A stretch of DNA of 64,000 bases from Chloroflexota bacterium (GCA_026706455.1 JAPOYS010000146.1:1-64000), one strand, 5' to 3'; positions 43,521-52,992 are shown, counted from the stretch's first letter. Numbers and translations: made by a program. The notes: generated by a model not told the origin, from the sequence alone.

Positions 43521-45166
43521 GGCGATTCCTCGGGCGCCGCCAATTCCGGCGCGGCCTCTGCATCCTCCGGTTCAACAAATAGCGAGTGATCGTCGTATAC
43601 GCGCAGGTATTCGCTGCGGGTCGCTTGCGTTAAGGCGCGCTCTTCCGGCTGAAGCTGGCGCCAGAACAGTATTGGATCGGCGATTCGCCCTTCCCCCGCC
43701 GCCAGATAGGCGCGCAGCAAATTGAAGAACGAGTCATCGCCGATATCGACGCGCAGGTTGTGCAACATTTGAACGCCCCGCAAGTAAACGGCGTTGATGT
43801 ATTCGCGCGCGGTGGCAAACTCGTATACGTTGCTATCCACCTTGCCCTGCGGGAAGAAGTTGGCGACGCGGAAAGACCACCACCAATTTCTGGATGCGGG
43901 ATAGAACTTCTCAATGAACAGGTATTCACTATAGGTTGCCAGCGCCTCGTCCAGCCAGGGATTGAGCGCCGAATCGCTGCCTACGGTCGCGTACCACCAC
44001 TGATGAGCGATCTCGTGGACTGAGATCAGCGTCAAGTAATTGCGGGGACCGCCCTTGAAATTCGTGAACCAAGCGCCGCCGACAAACACTAGCCCGGTGA
44101 ACTCCATGCCATCGGGAAAATCTCCCTGGACGATGACAAATCGTTCGCGCTTGTAGCCTCCGAATAGCGTCCCAAACAGATCCAGCGCCTTTTCGCTCTC
44201 GCCCAGCACATGCTCGGCGCCATCCAATCGGATGCCATTCGCGTTGATCTGCGCGTCGGCGAATGAATAGACTTCGGCCACCAGGTCATCAGCAATCTGG
44301 ATCGTGGCGAGCGACATTTCCTCACTCAAGCTGATGGCAAAGTCGCGCGAACTCTTCAGTTGAATCTCCCATTTGCCCGGGCCTAGCGGCTCGACCGCGC
44401 CCGGCGCCGCCAGCGTCAACGGTTCGGCCGCCCCTTCCACCGTCACGCTCACCTGCCAATCCGCCACATCGTATACGATCTGCTCGCCGACGCCGACGGG
44501 TTCGTGAATCCGCCAATCATCATCCAGACGCGCGGCCACAGCCGGCAGGAAATGTCCCAGATTCAGTTGGCGCGGGCTATAGCCGAAGAATCCCCGATAG
44601 GAGCGCAATCCGTCGCGGATTTCGGTCGGATGCAGGTCAAAGCGCAGCCCGATCTCAAGCCAGCAGTCAGGCGCCAGCGGCTCGGCCAATTCGACGCGCA
44701 GTCGGTTCAAGAGCAGTTCATAATCAGCTGACAGATCGTTGACGGTCAGATCCAGCAACGCGAAGCTGCCCTCCCACTGATTCGTCTGAACATCGAGGAC
44801 GATCTCGGCGAGCGGCGCCGCCTCGCGATTGTGGAATCGAATGACCTGGACGACTTCCGCCGCCTTCGCTTCGTAATCAATGCGAACATCGGCGCGCGCG
44901 CGTCGGGCTGGTCGATCGCTTTCGTCGTCATCGCAAAGCGCGGGCTTGTTTAGAACCGCCTGGGCTGTTGGCTCGCTTTCCATCGCGCCCGTGACAGCGA
45001 CTTCTCGTGTCGAAGTTGGAGGTATGGGGCTTGACTGGAGGCGAATTTGGCGCGCGCTGCTGCCCACCGTGGCGGCCGCCGGCGAAACCTTCGACAAGCT
45101 GCAGCCGGTCAAAGCGATTGCGCAGGCGATGCACAGAACGAGATGGCGAAACATGGACGGAATCAT
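43517..45166 (-). CDS. M1-family metallopeptidase lipoprotein
   Basis: A roughly 549-residue gluzincin. The zinc motif HEIAHQWW lies near residue 384, with the third ligand Glu in NPWLDEALATYSEY, so the active site appears complete. The N-terminus FRHLVLCIACAIALTGCS is a lipoprotein signal with lipobox LTGC, placing the enzyme outside the cytoplasmic membrane. The chain is shorter than classical aminopeptidase N and lacks a clear GAMEN motif; GLVFVGGAWF is the nearest segment in its place. AAAGGG before the ATG at 45166 favours this start over 45190. Likely role: extracellular peptide trimming. Confidence 0.82.
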   Translation of the reverse strand: MIPSMFRHLVLCIACAIALTGCSLSKVSPAAATVGSSARQIRLQSSPIPPTSTREVAVTGAMESEPTAQAVLNKPALCDDDESDRPARRARADVRIDYEAKAAEVVQVIRFHNREAAPLAEIVLDVQTNQWEGSFALLDLTVNDLSADYELLLNRLRVELAEPLAPDCWLEIGLRFDLHPTEIRDGLRSYRGFFGYSPRQLNLGHFLPAVAARLDDDWRIHEPVGVGEQIVYDVADWQVSVTVEGAAEPLTLAAPGAVEPLGPGKWEIQLKSSRDFAISLSEEMSLATIQIADDLVAEVYSFADAQINANGIRLDGAEHVLGESEKALDLFGTLFGGYKRERFVIVQGDFPDGMEFTGLVFVGGAWFTNFKGGPRNYLTLISVHEIAHQWWYATVGSDSALNPWLDEALATYSEYLFIEKFYPASRNWWWSFRVANFFPQGKVDSNVYEFATAREYINAVYLRGVQMLHNLRVDIGDDSFFNLLRAYLAAGEGRIADPILFWRQLQPEERALTQATRSEYLRVYDDHSLFVEPEDAEAAPELAAPEESP

Positions 45167-45215
45167 ACTAAGCCCTTTTGTCTCAAGCAATCCAATCTTG
45201 ACCGCCGCGACGCGT

Positions 45216-45242
45216 TTGACTGAATCTGTCCTGTGCTATGCT
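45216..45242 (+). promoter_or_regulatory. Putative promoter of the UbiA-type gene
   Basis: TTGACT (45216-45221) and TATGCT (45237-45242) are 15 bases apart, and the -10 box is preceded by TG (TGCTATGCT), an extended -10 form. It lies about 45 bases before the likely start at 45288. Confidence 0.45.
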
Positions 45243-45287
45243 TTACGAATACGCTCGTCCACAGATGATAATTCGGACTCATTTCAG

Positions 45288-46205
45288 ATGGACACCACTC
45301 ATTCAAAGCAGCGGCACAGCATGATCGCCGCCGCTATCCGACTGTCGCGCTGGCGCGAGCATGTCCCCTTTACGATACCGCTGACCATCATCGGGGGCCT
45401 GCTGGCTCTTGAGCCGATGGAATCGCCTGTTGACTGGCGACTATTTGCCGTCTTGACGGCCAACATCCTCGCCATGTCGTTCGCATTCATGCTGAACAAT
45501 ATTGAAGACGCGCCCGATGACGCGCTGGACTCAAATAAGAAAAGGCACAATGTCATTAGCAGCGGGCAGCTGAGCCGCCGCGAGGGCATAATTCTGACGG
45601 CTGCGGCCTTTCTCCTTTCGCTGCTGCTCTACGCTTTCAGCGGCGCGCTGACGCTCGTTACTGGCTTGGCGATTCTCGCTCTGTGTTACCTGTATTCAGC
45701 GCATCCATTCCGCTTGAAGGCGCGCCCGATAAGCGATGTACTGACGCACGCGCTTATGCTCAGTGGACTATTGATTGCTGTGGGCTATTTCACCTATGGC
45801 AGCGAGCCGCGCGATGTTTGGCTGGTGATAGGCGCGGCCAGCCTGTTTTCGGCTTACGGCCAATTCTACAACCAGATCGTCGATTACGAGGTGGACAAAG
45901 CGGCGGGATTGAAGAATACAGCCGTGCTATTGGGCAAAGGACCGACGTCTATGCTCGGGCACTTCTCAATCGCTGCCGCCCTTGTCTGCATGCTTGCCGC
46001 CATCGCGCAAGGGCTCTTCCCCGCCTGGCTCGGTACGATACTGATTATAGGCCTTGTCACGACGATCATTTTCCCCTGGGAATTCGACATGCGCGGCAAT
46101 TTAGCGCGCGATGGAGGCAACGTGCAGCGGCCCGGCTTGATAATCGCCAACATGCTGGCGCTGGTCTGGCTAGCTTCAAATATGGGCGCGATCACCATCC
46201 TCTGA
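45288..46205 (+). CDS. UbiA-family prenyltransferase
   Basis: A roughly 305-residue membrane protein with about eight hydrophobic segments. The first Asp-rich motif is NNIEDAPDDALD and the second is YNQIVDYEVDKAAG, which bind Mg-diphosphate of the prenyl donor. The family makes quinones, hemes and related prenylated lipids; the acceptor here is not apparent, and no quinone genes adjoin it. The frame is open far upstream over the M1 gene, so the start is uncertain: ATG 45288 is used, 45321 is possible. Confidence 0.8.
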   Translation: MDTTHSKQRHSMIAAAIRLSRWREHVPFTIPLTIIGGLLALEPMESPVDWRLFAVLTANILAMSFAFMLNNIEDAPDDALDSNKKRHNVISSGQLSRREGIILTAAAFLLSLLLYAFSGALTLVTGLAILALCYLYSAHPFRLKARPISDVLTHALMLSGLLIAVGYFTYGSEPRDVWLVIGAASLFSAYGQFYNQIVDYEVDKAAGLKNTAVLLGKGPTSMLGHFSIAAALVCMLAAIAQGLFPAWLGTILIIGLVTTIIFPWEFDMRGNLARDGGNVQRPGLIIANMLALVWLASNMGAITIL

Positions 46206-46263
46206 GCGCAGTCGGAGCGCGATGTGGTAGAATTGCCTTGTACAGAAACGCGCGCAACAGCCT

Positions 46264-46656
46264 ATGGCGGACTTTCACCAGATTCTCTTTACGATGCACA
46301 TCCTGTATTCCTTAGCGCTGGGAGTCTGGGCGGCGTATTCGGCTGCCCGGCGGGAGGCGATTTCGGGCCAGTTTTGGGGCGCCGTCGTTACCTACGCGCT
46401 GCTGGCGGGCGCGACCTTGCTGGTCGGCGGCGTCCTGCTGCTATCGGGCCTGCAGCCGCGCTCGGGCCGTATTGTCGTTTACTTGCTCTACATGGTATGG
46501 CTCGCCATCATCATGCCGGGACTGTTCAGCCTCATGGGCGGCCGCGACGATATGCGCGCCGCGCTTGCCTTTTCACTGCTGGCTTTCTTTAACTTCTTCA
46601 CTTCGCTCAGCATGTTGGAGCGAGAATTGGTCGGTCCGTGGGTTGCGCCGTCGTAG
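46264..46656 (+). CDS. Hypothetical membrane protein with four helices
   Basis: A 130-residue protein with four hydrophobic segments spanning most of its length and a short polar loop AARREAISG after the first. No domain is recognised. It lies 58 bases after the UbiA gene, behind a possible extended -10 box (TGGTAGAAT, ending at 46233), and 23 bases before the nucleotidyltransferase gene, so it may be co-transcribed with either. Confidence 0.65.
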   Translation: MADFHQILFTMHILYSLALGVWAAYSAARREAISGQFWGAVVTYALLAGATLLVGGVLLLSGLQPRSGRIVVYLLYMVWLAIIMPGLFSLMGGRDDMRAALAFSLLAFFNFFTSLSMLERELVGPWVAPS

Positions 46657-46679
46657 AGCCGATGATGCAGGATTGAGCG

Positions 46680-48068
46680 ATGTCAGGCATTGGCGCCGAC
46701 GCGACTCCCCGTGCGCAGACGAGTGAAATCCGGCGCGTATTCGGGCCGCAAATCTCCGAGTTGATCCGCCGCGTCGCGCAGCCGGCGAAGGACAGCGGCT
46801 TGAAGCTATTTCTTGTCGGCGGCTTTGTGCGCGACCTGTGGCTTGGCCAGCGCAGCTTCGATCTGGACTTCGTTCTCGAAGGCGACGCCATTGATTTTGC
46901 CGAAGCTTTAGCCGGGCTTTATGGCGGCGCAATTCAAATTCACGCGCCATTTGGCACGGCAAAATGGACGCTGGACGAAGCGGTCGCCGAGAGTCTGTCG
47001 CTGGCGCTCGACCAGATTCCCTCCCATGTGGACTTCACGACGGCGCGCAAAGAAATCTATGCCTATCCGTCCGCGCTGCCGGCTGTCGCGCCAGGTGAAA
47101 TTAGGCAGGATCTCCTGCGGCGCGATTTCACCATCAACGCGCTGGCTTTGCAGCTGAGCCCCCGAATTTGCGCCGGCGAGGTGATTGATGTCGCAGGCGG
47201 CGTCAATGATCTAGACAAGGGACTGATACGAGTCTTGCAAGAGCAGAGCTTTGTCGACGACCCGACGCGCGTGATCCGAGCGCATCGCTACGCTCAGAGA
47301 TACGGTTTTGAGGTCGAAGCGCAGACGGCCGCCTGGATGCGGGAGGCGCTGCCAATTCTCGGGCGGCTAACGGGCCAGCGGCTGCGTAACGAGATTGACC
47401 TGATCCTGCGCGAACCGGAAGCTGGCCAGATTCTGCTGCGCCTGCAAGAGCTGGGCGCGCTGCATCACATTCACCTGGCCTTCGTCGTCAGCGCTCGTTT
47501 GCCAGAACTGCTCGCGCGCTGCACTAGCGCCCGACCGCCCTGGAGTGCGGACGACGCCGATGGGCAGACGCTTCGCTGGAGCGCGCTCTTGGCGAGCGTC
47601 GACCCAACCGACGCGCGCGACATCTGCGAGAGATTGGCTCTGACGAAAGCTTTGACAAATGCGATAGTGGCAAGCGCGCATCTGGCAGCGCGTATAGGAA
47701 TTCTCAACGACCCGAATCTCAGCCCGAGCCAGATCACGCGGATGCTCGACAAGCTGCCGGATGCAGCGCTTGAGGTTGGCTGGCTGCTGGCGGCGGAGAA
47801 GTCTCAGGCTATGGCCAATCTGACCGCCTACGCTTCTGATTGGCGTCATCGGCGCGCGACGATTTCCGGCGCTGATTTGAAGGCGATGGGCATTGAGCCG
47901 GGACCGCTCTACCGGCGCCTACTGGAACAATTGCGCTTCGCCTGGATTGAAAAGGAGATCCAGTCAGTGCGAGACGAAGAGGCGTTGTTGCATGAGCTTT
48001 TGGCTGCTGAAGGCTGTGCGCCAGCCGATCCTGATTGGCGCCGGCTGCGAGAGCGCGACTCATCATGA
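46680..48068 (+). CDS. CCA-adding-type tRNA nucleotidyltransferase
   Basis: A 462-residue class II nucleotidyltransferase of the CCA enzyme/poly(A) polymerase family. LFLVGGFVRDLWLG and the catalytic DLDFV pair define the active site, RRDFTINALAL and DDPTRVIRAHRYAQRYGF define the neck and nucleotide-selection helices. It probably adds or repairs the CCA end of tRNAs; A-adding-only or poly(A) relatives cannot be separated by eye. No HD domain is visible in the C-terminal half. Confidence 0.85.
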   Translation: MSGIGADATPRAQTSEIRRVFGPQISELIRRVAQPAKDSGLKLFLVGGFVRDLWLGQRSFDLDFVLEGDAIDFAEALAGLYGGAIQIHAPFGTAKWTLDEAVAESLSLALDQIPSHVDFTTARKEIYAYPSALPAVAPGEIRQDLLRRDFTINALALQLSPRICAGEVIDVAGGVNDLDKGLIRVLQEQSFVDDPTRVIRAHRYAQRYGFEVEAQTAAWMREALPILGRLTGQRLRNEIDLILREPEAGQILLRLQELGALHHIHLAFVVSARLPELLARCTSARPPWSADDADGQTLRWSALLASVDPTDARDICERLALTKALTNAIVASAHLAARIGILNDPNLSPSQITRMLDKLPDAALEVGWLLAAEKSQAMANLTAYASDWRHRRATISGADLKAMGIEPGPLYRRLLEQLRFAWIEKEIQSVRDEEALLHELLAAEGCAPADPDWRRLRERDSS

Positions 48069-48090
48069 TACGAGGCGCGGACCGTCGCGA

Positions 48091-48118
48091 TTGCGCCGAT
48101 ACGCGGGCGCGCTAATAG
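48091..48118 (+). promoter_or_regulatory. Putative promoter of the ccdA-tlpA unit
   Basis: TTGCGC (48091-48096) and TAATAG (48113-48118) with a 16-base spacer lie 110 bases before the fusion gene. The -35 box and spacing match those at 9613-9640. The rest of the gap shows only the CGGAGGT ribosome site of the next gene. Confidence 0.28.
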
Positions 48119-48227
48119 TTCCTTTAGGCATGGGCAAGGCTCTTGTAATCTGTCGCTGGCAAATTCGACGACGATAACGAAGAGACTAACGCGTACTAAG
48201 CGCGCCACCTGCATTCGGAGGTTAGAC

Positions 48228-50195
48228 ATGGAAAATGTCACAATTGGCTTGGCGCTCGTGGCCGGCATATTGTCCTTCATTTCGCCCTGCGTATTGCCGC
48301 TGGTGCCCGCCTATATTGGCTACATGGGCGGGCGCCTCACGCATAATGTCAGCAGACAATCGGCCGCCGGAACCCCCGCCGCGACAAGCTGGAGCCTGCG
48401 CGCGCAAATGCTGCTGCATGGCATCGCCTTCGTCCTCGGCTTCACAATCGTATTCGTCTTAATCGGCTTGTTCACGACCGCCTTGTCGAGTCTGGCGGGC
48501 CAGCACGTCAGCACATTCACGGAGATGCTCGGTCGCGTCGGCGGCTTTGTGATCATCTTCTTCGGTTTCCAGTTCATGGGGGTTATGCCGCGCTTCTTCG
48601 CCTGGCTGCGCAGGAAAGAGCAAGCCAGTATTCTCGACAATATGCTGTTCAGTCTGGGCTTCGCAGTCCTCGCGAGCGCGTTGATTTACTGGGGCGTCCT
48701 CAAGCAGGCGGCTGTCGCTCTGCCCTTGATCGCCGCTCTGCTCGCCGCTCTTTTCGTCAAGGGCGCCTTTACGCAACCGGCTGCATTCTGGCATCGCTTG
48801 CTGGAACGGCTGGAGTCCCTTCTGTATTCGGATACGCGCGGCGATATTGGCGGCAGCGAACGCGAAGGCTTGCTGGGCTCCACCTTCATGGGCATGGTTT
48901 TTTCCGCCGGTTGGACGCCTTGCATCGGTCCGCTTCTCGGGACGATCTTGACCGTGGCGGCGGCAAGCGGCGCGACCAGCGGCGACATCGCGCAAGGCAT
49001 GCTCTTATTAAGCGCATATTCCATCGGGCTCGGCATTCCATTTGTGATCACCGCGCTCCTCATGAATGGCGCGCAGGGCATTCTGCGCCGCCTGCAGCGA
49101 CACATGCACAAGATTGAGTTGCTCAGCGGCACGCTCTTGATCGGCATCGGCTTGCTGGTGGCCAGCGGGCAATTGCAGAGCCTAAGCCAGACATTCTCCC
49201 GGGGCGAATTCGCCGATTTCACCTTTCGCGTCGAAGAATGCGGCGTCGGCTACTTTGAAGGCGAGCTGCGCCTAAGCCACCTTGGCGCCTGCCTCGGCGG
49301 TTCCTTATTGCCGGTGGCCATCAATCAGAGCGCCAGCGGCCATTTCGCGCCCGCGACGCCGGAACAGCAATACCTCTTCCACGCGGAGGCGGGACGAACG
49401 ATCGATTTCGAAGCGCGCGCGCTGAATGAAGCCCTGCCGGATTTCGAGTTTGCGCTATTTGGACCGGACGATGTAGAACTAGCGCGAACGACCGGGTCGG
49501 CCAGCCTGGAAGCCGACGGCCGGCTGTACCCCTTGGTTGGCTTTCGCCCCGCCGAGGACGGGCTGTATCGCGCCGTACTCCGCAATGAGGACCTGGCCGA
49601 GCCCGCTCGTTTCCGCGTCAAAGTACGCGATGCGGAAAAGATCGAAGCGGCGCCCTCGCCGCAATCGCCGGCAGAAGCGGCCAGCACAACGGAGAAAGAC
49701 GCTGCCGCCGCTGACGATTCGATGAACAGCTTCGCTGATATCGCCGCCGATTTGGAACCGGCCCTGGGCTTGGCCGTTGGGAATCGCGCGCCAGCCTTTG
49801 TAGTTGAGACGCTCGACCGCGCGTCCGTCAAGCTTGCTGATCTGCGCGGTCGCATCACGCTCTTGAACTTCTGGGGCACCTGGTGTGGACCCTGCCGGCG
49901 CGAAATGCCGGAGTTTCAAAAAGCCTATGAAGAATGGAACGCGCGCGGATTCGAGATTCTCGCAATCGCCTACAACGATAGCGAAGCGGCGATGGCGGAC
50001 TTTCGCGCTGAATTCGGTTTGAGTTTCCCGTTGGCGCTGGATAAAAGCGGTGAAATTAATGATGCCTACGGCATTCAGACGCGTCCCAGCTCCTACCTGG
50101 TCGACCAAGACGGCGTCATTTTGGCGCGGCACTTTGGTATCATGACCGAGTTGCAACTTAGCGAGCTGCTGATGGACGCTTTCGCGCGCGAGTGA
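48228..50195 (+). CDS. CcdA-TlpA fusion with extra membrane pair and beta-rich linker domain
   Basis: A 655-residue thiol-disulfide protein. Residues 1-320 are a CcdA-type reductant transporter with Cys21 in FISPCVLPLVP and Cys232 in GWTPCIGP. Between these halves residues 133-182 add two hydrophobic segments not present in ordinary CcdA. Residues about 330-465 form a probable extracellular beta domain resembling bacterial pre-peptidase C-terminal modules. An acidic Ala/Pro linker follows, then a TlpA-like thioredoxin domain with C553-G-P-C556 in FWGTWCGPCRREMPEF. Electrons would pass from cytoplasmic thioredoxin across the membrane to the attached thioredoxin. A separate TlpA gene follows 19 bases later. 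Confidence 0.85.
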   Translation: MENVTIGLALVAGILSFISPCVLPLVPAYIGYMGGRLTHNVSRQSAAGTPAATSWSLRAQMLLHGIAFVLGFTIVFVLIGLFTTALSSLAGQHVSTFTEMLGRVGGFVIIFFGFQFMGVMPRFFAWLRRKEQASILDNMLFSLGFAVLASALIYWGVLKQAAVALPLIAALLAALFVKGAFTQPAAFWHRLLERLESLLYSDTRGDIGGSEREGLLGSTFMGMVFSAGWTPCIGPLLGTILTVAAASGATSGDIAQGMLLLSAYSIGLGIPFVITALLMNGAQGILRRLQRHMHKIELLSGTLLIGIGLLVASGQLQSLSQTFSRGEFADFTFRVEECGVGYFEGELRLSHLGACLGGSLLPVAINQSASGHFAPATPEQQYLFHAEAGRTIDFEARALNEALPDFEFALFGPDDVELARTTGSASLEADGRLYPLVGFRPAEDGLYRAVLRNEDLAEPARFRVKVRDAEKIEAAPSPQSPAEAASTTEKDAAAADDSMNSFADIAADLEPALGLAVGNRAPAFVVETLDRASVKLADLRGRITLLNFWGTWCGPCRREMPEFQKAYEEWNARGFEILAIAYNDSEAAMADFRAEFGLSFPLALDKSGEINDAYGIQTRPSSYLVDQDGVILARHFGIMTELQLSELLMDAFARE

Positions 50196-50214
50196 TCGCC
50201 AGCGCCGGGATTGC

Positions 50215-50778
50215 ATGTCAAATCCGCATCGACTCCTACATCTTCTAGCCGCGCTGCTCTCGCTGGGCGCGGCGCTTGCTCTTCTGCGCCATGCCGGATT
50301 GCCCGATCGCGCCGATTACACTGGAATCCGCGGCTCTGACGGTTCCGCTGTCGCGCCGGAAATCGGAGCGCGCGCGCCCGACTTCACTCTGCTAACGACT
50401 AGAGCCGAGCCGCTCGCTTTGCAGCAGATGCGCGGCGCAACCACCATCATCAACTTCTGGGCGACCTGGTGCCAGCCCTGTCACCGCGAAATGCTTGCGC
50501 TGCAAAGACTATACGAGATTGAAGATGGCGAGCTGCGCATATTGGCGCTGAATCTTGGTGAAAGCGCGGAAACCGCCCGCAATTGGGTCAGTCAGTTGGG
50601 ACTGACTTATGATGTCTTGCTAGATTCGGGCGAACATGTCGCCCGGCTTTATCAGGTTCGCGGCTTGCCGGCAACCTACTTGCTCGATGCAGCCCAGCGC
50701 ATTCAGCGAGTGTATTATGGCGCCCTGCGCACCGAGCAGTTGCGTGCGGATGTCACGCGCTTGGGCAGGAAGGCTTGA
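50215..50778 (+). CDS. TlpA-like membrane-tethered thioredoxin
   Basis: A 187-residue protein with an N-terminal hydrophobic anchor or signal (LLHLLAALLSLGAALALL) and a TlpA/ResA-like domain with the CxxC active site in FWATWCQPCHREML. It keeps DVLLDSGEHVARLYQVRGLPATYLLD, including the cis-proline loop. It probably reduces cysteines of cytochrome c apoproteins or other exported proteins, receiving electrons from the CcdA fusion encoded just before it. Confidence 0.85.
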   Translation: MSNPHRLLHLLAALLSLGAALALLRHAGLPDRADYTGIRGSDGSAVAPEIGARAPDFTLLTTRAEPLALQQMRGATTIINFWATWCQPCHREMLALQRLYEIEDGELRILALNLGESAETARNWVSQLGLTYDVLLDSGEHVARLYQVRGLPATYLLDAAQRIQRVYYGALRTEQLRADVTRLGRKA

Positions 50779-50835
50779 GCGATTTCATTCCCGAGAATAG
50801 CGCTGGCAAAGTTTCAGGTCGGCGCAAGTCGACTG

Positions 50836-51573
50836 TTGCTCTGTCTCGCGCGCTGCTGGCTGCAAATTGTCTTGGCGCTGCTGGCGCTCTACAGTGGATT
50901 GCCCTGGGTCGCGCCGACGTTGGCCAAGCTCGGATTCAGAAGTCCGGCAAATCTCATATACACGCTCTACAGTCCCTTCTGCCATCAGTTTGCTTTTCGC
51001 TCGCCCTTTCTTTACGGGGAGCAGGCTTTCTATCCGCGGAGCGCGGCTGGCGCCGGTTATGCGCCATTCGAAGAATACGCCAGCGAGTCGGAAGCTTTCC
51101 AGGAGCAATACCGAACTTGGGCGGCCTTCTACGGCAGCCGCGCGCCCGCGCCGCCTGGCACGGCTGACGGGCTCGGCGAATTCAGCATCGCCCAGCAATT
51201 CGCCGCCCGGCATTTCATCGGCGACGACGCCTTCGGCTACAAGACCAGCCTGTGCGCGCGCGACCTCGCAATCTACACGATGATCTTCATCGGCGGCTTA
51301 ATTTATTGGCGCTATCGCTGGCGTATTCGACCGCTGCCGCTGTGGCTGTTTGTTGTAGCGGGGTTGGGACCGGCGGGTATTGATGGCTTCAGCCAGTTGC
51401 TGAGCTATCCACCCTTTGAGCTTTGGCCCGTGAGAGAAACGGCGCCGATATTCCGCGTCGTCACCGGCGGCTTGTTCGGGCTTATGAGCGCCTGGTTAGG
51501 CTTCCCCTACATTGAACGATCCATGCAAGATCTCAGAGATGCGCTCGAGGCAAACCCGGCTGGCGGGGGCTAG
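50836..51573 (+). CDS. DUF2085 membrane protein
   Basis: A roughly 245-residue membrane protein with about four hydrophobic segments. The DUF2085 marks are YSPFCHQFAFRSPF and YKTSLCARDLAIYTMIFIGG, with a long extracytoplasmic loop between them. Function unknown; the conserved Cys and His suggest metal or redox binding, and the adjacent thiol-redox genes are in line with that. There is no ATG near the start: TTG at 50836 is used, and other non-ATG starts back to 50782 are possible. Confidence 0.7.
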   Translation: MLCLARCWLQIVLALLALYSGLPWVAPTLAKLGFRSPANLIYTLYSPFCHQFAFRSPFLYGEQAFYPRSAAGAGYAPFEEYASESEAFQEQYRTWAAFYGSRAPAPPGTADGLGEFSIAQQFAARHFIGDDAFGYKTSLCARDLAIYTMIFIGGLIYWRYRWRIRPLPLWLFVVAGLGPAGIDGFSQLLSYPPFELWPVRETAPIFRVVTGGLFGLMSAWLGFPYIERSMQDLRDALEANPAGGG

Positions 51574-51593
51574 GCGCGGCGCAAGGTCCTGGC

Positions 51594-52343
51594 TCAATCG
51601 TCGGCTGGTTTGCTCAAGCGCGACAGACGGTCGTTCATGTCGGCCGCGTCTTGCTTCCTCGGCTTTGGCTGTCGCGGGTCCGGCTCTTCATCAATGATTT
51701 CAAAGCCTTGGGTCTTGCGGGCTCGTTCGGGCGGCGCGCTGCCCGGCGCATCGCCCAGCAGACTTTCCAGGTTTGCGCGCGTTTGCTCAAATTTGTCTGA
51801 CACGGAATCGAGTATCGACCGGCCGCCACTCCCGCCTACTCCTCCTGAAGTCGCGGCGCCATCGATGGGGATCCGCGTGCGCCCGCCCGCGGCGGAACGC
51901 GGCCCGCGCTCGCTGGCCGAAGGCCGCTGCTCTCTGTCTAAAGCCGTTTCCAGCGCGCTCAATTCCTGCATCAAGTGCCGGGTCAGCAATCGGTGGTCAC
52001 GGAGTTCCGACTCGGCGATGGTCAGTTGCTGCTGCTTCATGTTCAGCTGGTTTTGCAAGCGCTGCGCGGAAAACTCGTCGCCGCTCCGCAGCATCTCGTC
52101 CACCAGCTTGTCGAGCTCCACCACTTCGCGCATTCGCTCGTCGATCCTGGCTTGCAGTTCATCCTCATAGTCGATGGCTTCCTCGAGTCGCTGGCGCAAA
52201 TCCCTAGCTGATCCGCGCGGGTTTTTCTCCGCCTGCTCCGCATTGAGCTTGAAGCGCGCCAGGGGCGACCTGGGATTTCTACCAAGCAAGTCATTGAGCT
52301 GCGCGTTCACTAGGGTTGTGATCTTTTCGAATAAATCTGACAT
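51594..52343 (-). CDS. PspA/IM30-like coiled-coil protein
   Basis: A 249-residue protein. The first helix SDLFEKITTLVNAQLNDLL resembles the amphipathic membrane-binding helix of PspA/IM30, followed by about 110 residues of charged heptad-like coiled coil (from RDLRQRLEEAIDYEDEL on). The last 100 residues are low-complexity, rich in Gly, Ser, Pro and acidic residues, not typical of PspA. It may bind the membrane under envelope stress. The frame is open from 52382, but the ATG at 52343 gives the PspA-like start. Confidence 0.5.
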   Translation of the reverse strand: MSDLFEKITTLVNAQLNDLLGRNPRSPLARFKLNAEQAEKNPRGSARDLRQRLEEAIDYEDELQARIDERMREVVELDKLVDEMLRSGDEFSAQRLQNQLNMKQQQLTIAESELRDHRLLTRHLMQELSALETALDREQRPSASERGPRSAAGGRTRIPIDGAATSGGVGGSGGRSILDSVSDKFEQTRANLESLLGDAPGSAPPERARKTQGFEIIDEEPDPRQPKPRKQDAADMNDRLSRLSKPADD

Positions 52344-52437
52344 CTTCGCGCCTCTCGTCTCGCTGGATACGCGCTCGCCCACATTATAGTTCAGAATGTC
52401 GCCAGGCTAGCAAGTCTTCGGTCGCTCTTCGCGGTCT

Positions 52438-52992
52438 TCAATCCATCCGTCTCCGCAGCTCACCAATGACAGCTGTCGCGCTTTTTGCAAGTCGAAAGTC
52501 TGTCGAAGCTGACCAACGCGCGAGCATGGCTAAGGGATCAAGATCAGATAGCCAGGTCTTTGCCAGGCTATTCTCTAGATCTTCAGCCTCCAGCCATGCT
52601 TGCAGCGCCCGGCAAGCCTGGTAGGCCGCCTCGTCGGCAAGCTGATTGCCATGCGCGCGAATCGCCGCCAAAACGGCCGGGAATCCGATCTCGGCCGATG
52701 CTTCGCCCATAACCCACAGGACGGTCGCTCGACTGTCGGCATGGCGCGCCGCAACGCGTGTCAGGCAGGCGACCGCTTGCGTCTCTTCGACTTTCGACAA
52801 CTGAATACGCCGAAGCTGCCTCGATAGATGTTGGCTCTCGCGCTCGCTCCAGTCGCCGGCGGCCAGCTCCCCCTTCCGTCGTCGCAGCAGCAATGCCAAT
52901 TGCAGCATTGCGAACTCTCGACTTTCGCAATCGGAGCTCTCGACATCGGCATACAGTTGGTTGAGCGCGCGGTCGCGATAAGCGCGTTTCAT
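52438..52992 (-). CDS. Hypothetical protein, HEAT-like helical repeats
   Basis: A 184-residue soluble protein that appears all-helical, with alternating segments such as SREFAMLQLALLLRRRKGEL, TQAVACLTRVAARHADS and PAVLAAIRAHGNQLADEAA that recall HEAT or Armadillo repeats. No catalytic motif is seen. Its ATG overlaps the stop of the large membrane-protein gene (ATGA), so the two are probably translated together. Confidence 0.6.
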   Translation of the reverse strand: MKRAYRDRALNQLYADVESSDCESREFAMLQLALLLRRRKGELAAGDWSERESQHLSRQLRRIQLSKVEETQAVACLTRVAARHADSRATVLWVMGEASAEIGFPAVLAAIRAHGNQLADEAAYQACRALQAWLEAEDLENSLAKTWLSDLDPLAMLARWSASTDFRLAKSATAVIGELRRRMD

